Of a stretch of DNA of 64,000 nt, positions 51,556 to 62,080 are shown one piece after another (the first letter of the stretch is position 1; every line of letters begins with the position of its first letter). The notes beneath the pieces are model-generated. The model saw only the letters and a list, made by a program, of their open reading frames with translations, had not been told where the DNA came from and did not search any database. A program made the position numbers and the translations under genes. The DNA is from Metaphire vulgaris (Eukaryota > Annelida > Clitellata > Crassiclitellata > Megascolecidae). The stretch is from assembly GCA_018105865.1 (NCBI GenBank), contig CM030834.1:22998422-23062421 (forward strand). Reading direction: 5' to 3'.

Positions 51556-54500
51556 ATGTTTGATCCTGCAGAACTAAGTCTAAAAGCTAAAGATGGGGAG
51601 CGGTGTGGGGTTCAAAGGGAAACTGTTCCCCTTACGGTTCCCCAAAAGAGTGTCTTCAGATATGTTCGGCAGTTGTGGGATTCCATCCGAATGTCTGTCT
51701 ACATCATCGGAACAGCTCTGGTGGTATTCGTTGCTGCGAGAAATTCTGTTACTTGGTAAGAAATCAGAACTCTCTTCTTGAAATTTTGTGTCAAATTGTG
51801 TGTTGCTTGTAGACGGTGGCGGCAGAGGTGTAAACTTCTATTTGACCACTATAGGCTTGTGTCCCCCACTTTTTGATACACTAGACCAGTGTCTAACCTA
51901 GACTCCTGGACTCTGGGGGGGGGACTGACAAGGCCGGGGAGGAAGTCAGCTAGGGGGCTGCTGTTAGTTGATGTAATATGTCAAAATTTCCGGGGGAATT
52001 TGAAATTTCCGGGGGAGGGCAATTCCCTTCCAGAAACAGCCTAGATTAAACCCTGCACTAGGCTTGGGAATGGGGAAGGTATAGGGGTTGGGTCCCCACT
52101 TTTTCATTGAAGTTTACGCCTATGAACAGCGGTATACTGGCCATATAGTGGTATGGGAAATTTCCAGGACCCATTTAGGGTAAATAAACTTTATGGGTAT
52201 CTAAGCAATGAATATATTCCTGTGTAAGTTACTTGTCACGCTAGTTTGTCTAACGAAATATTTACAGACTGAAGAGCAGCATGATAATTATTTGACTTGA
52301 ATAGGAACTCTGTAACTGTGACCAATGGGCCATTGGCATGGACAATTTCAGGCCCCATTTTTGTAGGCTATTATTAATTATGGTGTATATTACACAACTG
52401 TTTTGTGAAGTTACAGTTAGAAGCTGGTCTGTTGGGTTAGGTGCTTAGATGGGGAATAGATGCTATATGTTAGGTGTTTTTTTGTAGCTAGGATTGAGGA
52501 TTTTAGGTTTTGCTTCCATACCTTTTGCCTTCTCAATTTCTAAAACCTCTGTGCAAGGTAAATGTACCAGTCCAAATTGTATTGCAATTTATGTCTGTTT
52601 CAAGGGTTTGATTCTGACTGAGAACGACAGCGGCTGTTATTTGCTATTTTGCAGAAGACAGATTAGTTTCTCATAGGAATAATTGACGGTAATGTCTGAC
52701 AGGCACTTACTTGGGTTGGAAATGACGATGGTGTTGACTTTATGCACTGAATTCCAACCTTTTTTATATATATGTGTGTTGGTGCTTAAATGTAAATCCA
52801 GGCATCTGCAACGAATCTGGGGGGCGTCAGGAAGTTATTGGCAGAGCAAATGGGATTCAATCTACGACATATTCAATGGAAATGATATGGCCCTTGCCAT
52901 GTGGGGTGGGTTAATTGCCTTTCCAGTACACTCACGCACACACACTCATGCACACATGCAGTCACACGTGCAAACATAAATAATACATATTACTGTTTTT
53001 GCAACTTGTTTGTCTTAATATATTAGTATGTCTAATGAAATGCATAAAAATGAGACTGGCACTTGATTGGCAGTAACTCAACTTGAGCAGGTGTTTGACC
53101 AACAGGCCCCTAAGCAGTGACGTAGCCAGCTTATGCAAAGTGGGGTTAACTGGAGGCACTGTGCAACTGAACACCAGCGGGAACCGCAGCCAACCCCCAC
53201 TACACCCCTCCTTCAACAAAAAGTCAACGGATTTACATCAATTGTGTTGCTCATATTTTTTTAATGGGGTTATTTGAACAACCCCAAACAACCCCATGGT
53301 TGCGCCGCTGCTCCTAAGGTCAACAATTTCCCCGGGTTGCATTCCATAGCCCAGCACGCCAGTAACAGTTATTAAGAATTTCTTGCTAATCTTAGCATCT
53401 GATTTTCTGTGAAAATAATTATCATATAGAGTACTGTTGATCTATTGTAATGTTTTTAATTTATGATTTTAACTCAGGACTGATCATTGTCAGCTGTGGG
53501 AGTTTCTGGGTGTTCAACTCGTTCCTGTTAATCGTTGATGTGACAGAATGGCCAAAGTTTTTGCTGCGTTACAAGATACAACCAACTGCCAATGTACCAG
53601 TGAGCAAACATTTCTACAATCTAATATTATTTCAGCATGCACACTCGCGTAATTTATATAATGACCTTCTTGATAGCATCATGTAGGTTGTGAGGAGAAA
53701 AACAGACAATAAAAGTGATTGCTATAAGTCTGACTCTGTTTTTGTGTACATCGTGGAATGCACTTCCAACCATTTTGCTTTCATCAGGATTTTTAAGTTG
53801 AGTAAAAGTAAGTAAGTAACATCCCATAAATTACCGGTAATATGGCGCTTTTGAAAGTGATACCATAGTGCAACAGTAGCTGGTTGTTCTTAGGGGCTTA
53901 GTCTAAAGTTGAAACAGCCATAGCCATAAGGTGGGTGTCAGTCAGGCAGGGTCATTTTATCCACAGGGTCATCATGGTTATTGAAGTATATACTAATTAG
54001 GATTGTAAAATGCTGTTATGAATGTGGCTTCAAGTTATTAGTCAGTGTTTGGTGGGTTAATAACTTAATACATATTCCATTAGACCTATTAAAATTTTAT
54101 TTGGTATTGTTGAAACTTGGTAGTTTTCTCCAGACTTGGTTAACATGGACCTTTTCCTGATGTTCCTTAGTTTCTTTGATCAAATTTCCAAACGCACAAC
54201 AGGAGTTGGACTACTTTCCAAACATTTTGACCTCCAGTGGTATTTTTGAACAGCAAAACAAATTTTCATTGGGTTTGAACAGTGTTGAATTAAGTCCCCA
54301 AGCACCTTCATAAAGATATATCTGTTCCGAAAATCATTTTCCTTTCATATTCAAATGCCTTGGATTGTATTCCATTCATTTTGTTTTATATGATTACTGA
54401 TATTGAATTTTAGTATATAGCTGGACTCTGTAATGTACCCTTGCTCCTGACATTTGGTAATATGGCACAGAAGAAATTGTCAATTTAATAATAATAATAA

Positions 54501-56296
54501 TAACAATAATAATAATAAATAATAACAACAATAACAATAATAATATCAAACACTGAATGCTTGGATTCCAATAATACACTTCCACTCAAGAGCTCATCTG
54601 ATTTTCTTCTCTGTGCTTGAGTATCTAACAGTTTTTTTCTCTGTCGTGCTCTGTTTTCAGATAAATCGTAAGAAACTGCGTTCCGCTCTGTTCTGGGTTT
54701 TCTTCAACCTCACCATCGTTGGGTTGCCGCTCATGTACGTTGCTTTCATGTTGATGAAGTGGCGCGGCTGTAGCTTTGGTCGAGAACTGCCGACATTCCA
54801 CTGGGTCGTCTTTGAACTCGTCATCTTCAGTCTTGTTGAAGAGGTTTTCTTCTATTACAGTCATCGGTAAGCCAGTGTGGCAATTGCATCTGAACCTTAT
54901 GAAGCGATTCAAAGGGTGACAACTAGTTTGTTTGAAATGCTGCTAAAACTGGTAACACTTTAGTTAGAGTTTGTTTTTGTCTAGGTAGGCTCAATGACTC
55001 CAGTTCCTAAGTTACGTTGTTTCATTTTGCAATTTGAGTTCCTTTCTGAGTGAATAAGTAAGTATGTCACTCCCATCTTGTTGGCAGTGCCATGAAAATT
55101 GTGTACGTTGCTATATACGGTCAGACTATGTCAATGTTACAATGAAGAATTGTTCTGATTGTGTGGTTTTAGTATATTTGATTCAACAGAAGTTTAACTG
55201 ATGTTCATGATGATGATAAATCACTTGGGTTAAGAAATTAGGTGAAATTATGAGGTGCAGAGTATTAATGTTTATGGCGTTAACCCCTTAACTGGGGACC
55301 TCGGATATATCCGTTCATTTTACATTGAGTTACAGTTAAATACCCAGTTAAGGGGTTAATTGTGAAAGAGAATCTTGCCTTATAAGGCTGTAAATATTTT
55401 GACAGTATTGAGCTGCATGCCACCTGCATTGTGGTAGTGTCACAAATAAATAGCATGGTGGAAATAACCATTGATAATAACACAACTTTAAGCATTTCTA
55501 CAGCACCAGTTTTAATACACTGTACATTACATTGCATTGCATTACATTACATTGATGGACAGTTGTACTCCTCCAGATCCATTATAATAGTGTGACATAA
55601 AGTGGTTTAAGGAGGTCAAGTAAGCCTGTGTCACAAACAACCAGATGAAGTCGGTCATAGTGGGAAGCAGTGAGACAGGAGAATCCACCTGGTTTAATCG
55701 GGTACTTAGACGCGACGAGTACCTGTTGTATGATGACCATTTTGTAGTCTACCTACTGCATCTGTAGACTTCTCCACCATCCACTCTTCTACCGGCACAT
55801 CCACAAGATGCACCACGAGTGGACGGCGCCGATCGGAATAACGTCGATCTACGCTCACCCGATTGAGCACATCTTCAGCAACATGGTGCCGCCGGTCGCC
55901 GGGCCGCTGCTCACCGGGTCGCACATTGCAACGGCGATCATGTGGTTCACCGTCGCGCTCATCTCCACTTCCATCTCCCACTGTGGCTACCATTTTCCAT
56001 TGCTTCCATCACCTGAGGCTCATGATTTCCATCACCTGAAGTAAGTCCTGGTTGTGGCGGTTATGTTTTTCCTGTGCATTTATTATTAAGGTATTTGAAT
56101 TGATGCCAGAAATTCTATTACAGAAAGTGGATTGACAATACACTGTAAATGCATTTAATTATGCACTTCTATAGCACCAGTTCTAATACCCAAGGGTATC
56201 AATCGATGCTACTTCAAAATCCATCTGCAAAAGATCCAGGTCATTCCAGAGATCAGTCAGAGGGAGAGAGTAAGATGGACTATGGAGGAAAAGCTA

Positions 56297-56342
<46 letters not shown>

Positions 56343-56388
56343 GTAATAGTAATAGTAATAGTGATAATATTAATATTAATATAATAAT

Positions 56389-56422
<34 letters not shown>

Positions 56423-56440
56423 TATTAAATTAAATTAATA

Positions 56441-56496
<56 letters not shown>

Positions 56497-57031
56497 GGTT
56501 CAAAGTGGTTAAGGAGGGTATGCCTTGTGTGAGAACCACTGTAACCATTTGTATTTGGCACTGGGACTAGAGCCGAGTCAATGTACATATTTGTTGCTCA
56601 TTTTACTATGCTTGGCTTTCTGCTAATCCACTAAAGATATCTACTGCCATTTGCAGCTGTATTCCAACTGCACGCAAATTTCAGTTGGACTACAAATGTA
56701 TAGCAGTTCTTAAAGTTAAAGGCATCCAGAAAAGCTTTGAAATTTGTTCTATCATGATTGTACTACTATGAATTATTTTCATGGCGACATTTATTTACAT
56801 GTGGTTCATTTATTTCTAACTAGATTTGTCAACAATTTTGGGGTTCTTGGAGTGCTCGATCGTCTCCACGGAACAGACGCTCTCTTTCGGGCTTCGAAGG
56901 CGTACCAGCGTCATTTCCTACTTCTCGGACTGGTTCCATTGTCTCAGCAGATTCCAGACGATGCAAAGAATGGAAAGAAGTTTGATCTATTGCAACAGGA
57001 AGATGACAACACCCTCTTCAAACGGAATTAG
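51556..57031 (+). CDS. FAXDC2: FAXDC2-like fatty acid hydroxylase domain protein, 6 exons, 370 aa
   Basis: Membrane di-iron protein of the fatty acid hydroxylase / sterol desaturase superfamily; vertebrate FAXDC2 has been linked to sterol metabolism and megakaryocyte differentiation. Exons: 51556-51755, 52802-52905, 53478-53599, 54661-54866, 55768-56040, 56824-57031; splice phases all agree. The N-terminal part is variable, with a hydrophobic segment (SVYIIGTALVVFVAARN). Family landmarks: WGASGSYWQSKWD, RELPTFHWVVFEL and VEEVFFYYSHR. Histidine clusters that bind iron: HRLLHH (210-215), HKMHH (223-227) and HDFHH (296-300), plus LHGTD. It ends about 37 residues beyond the human length (333). 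The acceptor just before the ATG implies a non-coding first exon. Confidence 0.95.
53115..53310. mobile_element. hAT-like MITE family D
   Basis: Left end CAGTGACGTAGCCA, right end GGTTGCGCCGCTG, approximate inverses. Flanks CCCCTAAG and CTCCTAAG match at seven of eight positions. 196 bp in FAXDC2 intron 2. Confidence 0.75.
55280..55359 (-). mobile_element. TTAA-flanked 80-bp palindromic MITE, copy 2
   Basis: Reverse complement of the copy at 42252-42331 with only a handful of differences and the same length of 80 bp including both TTAA borders. It lies in FAXDC2 intron 4. Confidence 0.8.
56160..56268 (+). repeat. Dispersed repeat R1, copy 3
   Basis: GCACTTCTATAGCACCAGTT, GGGTATCAATCGATG and CAGGTCATTCCAGAGATCAG in the same order as the copy at 29206. 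In FAXDC2 intron 5, just before a TAA array. Confidence 0.75.
56297..56545. repeat. TAA arrays plus microsatellite-associated repeat
   Basis: TAA/TAG units over about 195 bp, then CAAGGTTCAAAGTGGTTAAG and TGTGTGAGAACCACTG, a copy of the associated repeat. Confidence 0.85.
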
Positions 57032-58404
57032 GTTTCGTTTGATTAATGTCGAGGGTTCCTGAAAACAGGCTCAGTGATGCGCAGTGCTGTAATTTCGTTT
57101 TCGATTAGTCGTGGCCATAAAAGCTGTTTCGTCTCGGATAGGCTTTTATAGATTATGCACATTTCAACGTTTCTGATAGTTTATTTTTGCACAGTTCGGG
57201 AAGTGTTGACTGTTGTCTGTTGTTGCCAAAGCTGGGGTTTGTGACTACAGTAAGACTCAGTAATTGTCACATGCAGGAGAATACTCATATCGGTTGATAA
57301 GAAAAATAATTGACAATAGTTACTTTAGATCGAGGATTCCGTGACATTGAGAGGAGTGTTATGCATTGCGTCAGTTTGCGTGTTTTGTGTTGATTATGTT
57401 GACTATGCTGATTGCTTTTAAGCGACACTTGTCACTTGGTTTTATTGTTTTATTTTGAGGATAACAATCTTTGTTATGTTATGTTTGCACTGTTCTTGCC
57501 CTGTCCAAAACTCACTCCATTCTTTCATAAACATAAATGTCATAAATTCTCTTAAGACTTATTTGTCGCCCTCCAGTCAAATCCTTTATCTAGTAGTAGA
57601 CTTTAAGTTGTCTCTCCAATGCCAGATCCTGCCTTTTCAAGCAGTGCTTCCCTATGTCATTTCATTACAAGACTGAAAACCCATCTGGATTACATGTGCC
57701 ATGGAATACGAGATTTACTTGTACTATGATTTTTTTACTGGGGAGGGAGCAGCTGGTAACAGGTGTACAGCTTTTGTTGGTACTGATACAATTGGCAAGA
57801 TGTTACGTTACATAACAGTTGATTTTATAATGCAGTTGGGCTTGAAAGAGATGTGAAAGTGACTAATTTCAAACCAGGTACATTTGATGAAGGATTTAAA
57901 GGAGTTTGGGATATCTTATGCGGCACTGCAGTAATGTATTTTATTGACAGTAATCTCTTGTTTGCATTTTGCTTCAATGCAAATTCTGTGTGCCAAGTTC
58001 TTTGACCTTAAATTGATTCTTTTATTTTTAAAATGCTTATTAATTTAGAGCTGAGATATAAATCTTTCACAGGGTGCTGTCGACACTGTGTCATTCAGTT
58101 CTTCCTTAAACCCCTCTGCTTGGTATTAGTCATATGTCTATAAAGTTATGAAATCTGTAAATTATTGCTTGAAAATCCAATTTCTCTTTAGTTTGTCCAT
58201 TTTTCTTAGACATGTAAGCCTGCTCTCAGTGATACCTTGATGTGCAGTTGTGCCATACATGGTGATAATGTGCAAATGAAAGGTCGCAGACTAGAATGTT
58301 TTCAGTATCATTGTATCAATATCGACAACAAAAAGGTAAAACAAAGAACGAGTATAAAGAAAGACATAATCCACAGTCTTTGAAAGGAAACTCGGACTAT
58401 TTGG

Positions 58405-58680
58405 TTATATCTGTAGAACGAATGACGAAAGGCTGATAAAAAGAATCCTGCTCAGAGTAATGAAAGGTGAAAGCAGAGAAAGACCACGAAAAGAATGGAT
58501 GGACAATATTAAAGAATGGCGTAACATAACATGGACATAATATGAAGCTCACAAAGCCACACAAGACAGAGACGAATGTAGGAGGCAAACTCTAATTACA
58601 ATAAACACCAACGGGTATTGCGCCCATGTAGATGAATGAATGAATGAATTAAAGAATGAATGAATGAATGAATGAATAGT
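58405..58680 (+). mobile_element. Non-LTR retrotransposon 3' end with GAAT tail
   Basis: One frame gives TNDERLIKRILLRVMKGESR, then ERPRKEWMDNIKEW and, after a stop, AHKATQDRDECRRQ. This is the typical C-terminal region of an autonomous retroelement ORF (GRPRK.W.DNI..W). A GAAT tetranucleotide tail follows at 58633-58678. It is a 5'-truncated dead copy. Confidence 0.75.
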
Positions 58681-59653
58681 ATCATTTGACATGTTATGGG
58701 ATCTAGTTCACTTGGACTGTACAATGGAAGCTCATCATAATGGGCTTCAAAGAAGTCACAGACCTATACAAATGTCCTTCATTACCAAGTCCATTATTTT
58801 GTGTTTCTACTGCATTTTCTAAAAACAAGACACTACTTAATTCATCTTATTTTCAAGTAGTAAAGACAAGTCTTAGGTTCTCATGAAACCAAACCAACAA
58901 GTGAAGCAGTAATTTGTATTTATTGATTCACTTCAACAGTTAAGCTTTAAGTATCTACTAATTAGTACAGTTTTACCTTTATACTGTTATACAGTTATAG
59001 TTAGTGTTATGTTTTAGTTGTAGTTTTTGAAACCTATAATTTCTTTTATGTGTAATGTTGAGGTCTTATGAATGCTTTTCTTTTTTCAATTTATGTCTTC
59101 ACATCGGCGGTCAAAGCTACCATAACTGAATAAAATTTTAAATTTATATGGTGCTTCCATAAAATTGCACTAGCCTAGTCAGCAAGGGGTCCACATGCAA
59201 GTGCCTGGAAATCAAAAAAAGTTTGGCTGATGCTTTGTTGAGTGTGTTAAAACAGTGTTATCCACCATTGATTAGCGACATAATATTTTCTTACTGTGGA
59301 TGTAACTTTCTTTTACTTTCTAGTAATGTACTGATGCTCGTTGCCGTTGATGCGGACGCGTCTTTGAACAAAAACGCACTCTATCAATAAACCGCTGTTA
59401 AAAACCGAGATTCAAGATTAATGTTCTCAATCGCAAACAGCAGAAATGGCGCTGAATGTACGATTAGTTTTTTCAGTTGCTAACCCATGTACGGACATTG
59501 TAAAATATTATTTGTGGATTAATTTGTATGTACAATGTGTACACTGACATGGTTTAGTTAAATCTTTTTAATTACCTTCTTTAGTGTTTCTAGTTCTAAT
59601 TCATGAATGCTGTTTTTAAAGTGCACATAATGCTTATATACTCAATGCCAGTA

Positions 59654-59845
59654 CAGTGAGACCCGCTTAATTGCATAGGTGCCGTGCAAGCCTTGCTTAT
59701 GCGATTAGCTGGGCTACGCGAATAGCTGGGACGTCTGATAATTAATTGTACGCACAAAACACTGGTTCGGGTTTTTATGTTGATATTGATATGCGATTAT
59801 GCGGGTTATGCAATTAAGCGGTATGCGATTAAGTGGGATCCACTG
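59654..59845. mobile_element. TA-flanked MITE, pogo-like
   Basis: Ends CAGTGAGACCCGCTTAATTG and, inverted, CAGTGGATCCCACTTAATCG, flanked by TA on both sides. The interior repeats the motif ATGCGATTA several times. The CAGTG start, the ...CTTAA... core and TA duplication resemble pogo/Tigger-type elements. Confidence 0.75.
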
Positions 59846-60369
59846 TACTAGCATTTCCTTGGACAGTTAGTTACTGTATTCCCCTAGTATTTTTAATCTT
59901 GGATTGCTGTTGCAGTTGAATAGGAATGACAATGTAGTTAAAATAATTTCTTATAGATAATATTTAGCACTGTTTCTTCAGTTCAGTCCAAGATTATGAA
60001 TGTTTAGCAATGTTAACAATAAAAGTTTGAATACATCCTGTGTGTATTAATTATTTCTATTCCGGTGTACAGCATATGCAGATGTAGGCTCAGTTATTAT
60101 TAACTGTGGCGTATCCAGAGACACCAACAAACGCCAGAGAAAAAGTCGCACAAACACAAAAAATTCCATCAAGTTCTTGGCACATTAATTAACGCACCTT
60201 CCTTACATTGCTATCTATTACATTCATCCTAAACACACGGAAAAATTCCTTGACTATTTTTTTGCAAATACCCCCATTGGCCCGGTGTAGCATATTATAT
60301 TGACTCCCATATAATAACTCCCTAGTTGTTATTATATATAATTATTATATGTGAGTTATTATATACTAT

Positions 60370-60698
60370 GGGGTCGTCCATAAATTACGTAACGCGATTT
60401 TGGCACTTTTTGACCCCTTCCCCTACGTAACGCGACGTAACAAAACGTCAGACCCCCTAAAATATGACGTAACAACGGCCCCCCCAATTTTCGTCTTCCG
60501 AAAAGTCTTGACAAGCAAAAAAGGTCATCCTTGTATTTTTTCCTCTCCAAAATCCATGACAAGCAAAAAAAAGGTCAAAGGTCATCACTTAAAATTTTTT
60601 GCGTTACGTCACATTTACGGACCCCCCCCGTCGTCACACTCCGTAACAAATGGGCGGACTCCCCGCCTAACCACGTTACGTAATTTATGGACGACCCC
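60370..60698. mobile_element. GGGGTCGTCC-ended MITE
   Basis: Inverted ends GGGGTCGTCCATAAATTACG and its complement (TTACGTAATTTATGGACGACC then CC), with TAT on both sides as a possible 3-bp duplication. 329 bp. Its interior carries several TTACGTAAC-type palindromes and two copies of the shared TGACAAGCAAAA module. A related fragment ends at 33292. I do not assign a superfamily. Confidence 0.8.
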
Positions 60699-60814
60699 TA
60701 TACCAGGCCCCGTGGCTGAGCCAGCGATAATAATTATCAACGTTTATTTTGCACACGAAAATCACGTCGACTCTTAACCTACGATAGACAACAGAATAAC
60801 TTCAATACTGTATC

Positions 60815-60998
60815 CAGGGCGCGATTTGCGGGGGGAGGGAAAATCTCCCCCTCCACTACCAAACTGCAACTGCATCCCCCTACTGCTACATCCCCCACCA
60901 CTACATCCCCCACTGCTACATTTCCCAACAACTACATCCCCCAAGCTCGACTTATTCCCCCCCCCCCCCCAATGCTCCAGGTCACAAATCGCACCCTG
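60815..60998. mobile_element. hAT-like MITE family C
   Basis: Left end CAGGGCGCGATTTGCG, right end CACAAATCGCACCCTG. Flanked by a perfect 8-bp duplication ACTGTATC (60807-60814, 60999-61006). The interior repeats CTACATCCCCC about five times. Confidence 0.9.
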
Positions 60999-61554
60999 AC
61001 TGTATCCTATAGTGGCAGAAACCTGTTCTGCCAGATGAAGCGTGGCCGACTTGCAGGGGCGACGGGGAAGCAAAATGGACAAGCAATCGACGTGCTTCGG
61101 TGATTCTCCTCCGTGAAAGGGACTGATGTTCACGCATCGGCGATATAATAATATAAGCCGATCGACCGCGGCAATGTACACACACTCTGACAAATGGAAG
61201 GAAAAAGCCCGCTGTGCCGAGACGGACAAAAAATTCAATGGGAACTTTAGGACTCGAGGGTTTCCGACCGCGAAAAAAGCAGCACAACAGGTACGCTGGG
61301 TGGACAAGGAACGCTCAATCAAAGACCCAAATGGATTGTGTGTGCGATCTATAGTCGCCGCTGGCAACCGAGCGCAGACAACTGATACCAATATAATAAT
61401 ACTAAGAGCCCGGAGGATGGAAGCGGCCGAGAAGATCGAAAGCTCGGATAGGAAGAACGATAGCAGGGAAAATAATTCTGCCTTCGGTAGAAAATTTCAT
61501 CAGAGCACGGTGAGCTAACGAATGCTAGCTGAGGTCTGTTTAGACCCCGAGAAG

Positions 61555-61759
61555 CAGGGTTATTTCTGGGATTATCAATTTGGAGGCGGGGTGTTGGTAA
61601 ATTCTGGGGCTCCCCTGCTAAAAAAGTCAAAATGTCTGACAAGCAAAATAAATTAATATCCTCCCATAGCTGAGATTGGGTTTTGGGGGGAGTATATATA
61701 TTTGGGGGTCTCAAATGGGGGGAGTGTTGGGGAGTGTTAGTGGTGTAAAAATATCCCTG
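61555..61759 (-). mobile_element. hAT-like MITE family B, copy 3 (inverted)
   Basis: Starts CAGGGTTATTTCTGGGAT and ends GGTGTAAAAATATCCCTG. Flanks CCGAGAAG and CCGAGGAG match at seven of eight positions. It contains TCTGACAAGCAAAATAAA. Confidence 0.85.
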
Positions 61760-62080
61760 CCGAGGAGGCAATGTTGTTTTGGTTAATTGGGTCATCAATA
61801 CTTGATGGGTGCTCGGGTTATATGCCAATGAGTCTTGACCCCACGAACTATCAAATTTTTAAGACTTTGGCTACATGCAGTAGGCCTAATATGGGGCACG
61901 AAATTTTAAGACCGCTTTCATTGACAACTAGGCTAAATGTTAGCAATAGGCTACAATATCTTTAAAATCCTTGCATCTACTCTGTAGTAGTAATGACACC
62001 ACTATTGATAACTTGTCGTGTTAATCGCTCGTCTGTCACTCAATACAGGATTCGAAGCCGGATTGTCGAGAGCATCGGAA

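Larger units (their letters stand above)
57032..62080. other. FAXDC2 3' region to K2P channel
   Basis: It holds the FAXDC2 3' UTR, with AATAAA at 59386 and 60018 as possible signals, a retroelement remnant (58405-58680) and four delimited MITEs (59654-59845, 60370-60698, 60815-60998, 61555-61759). No further exon was supported. Confidence 0.6.
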
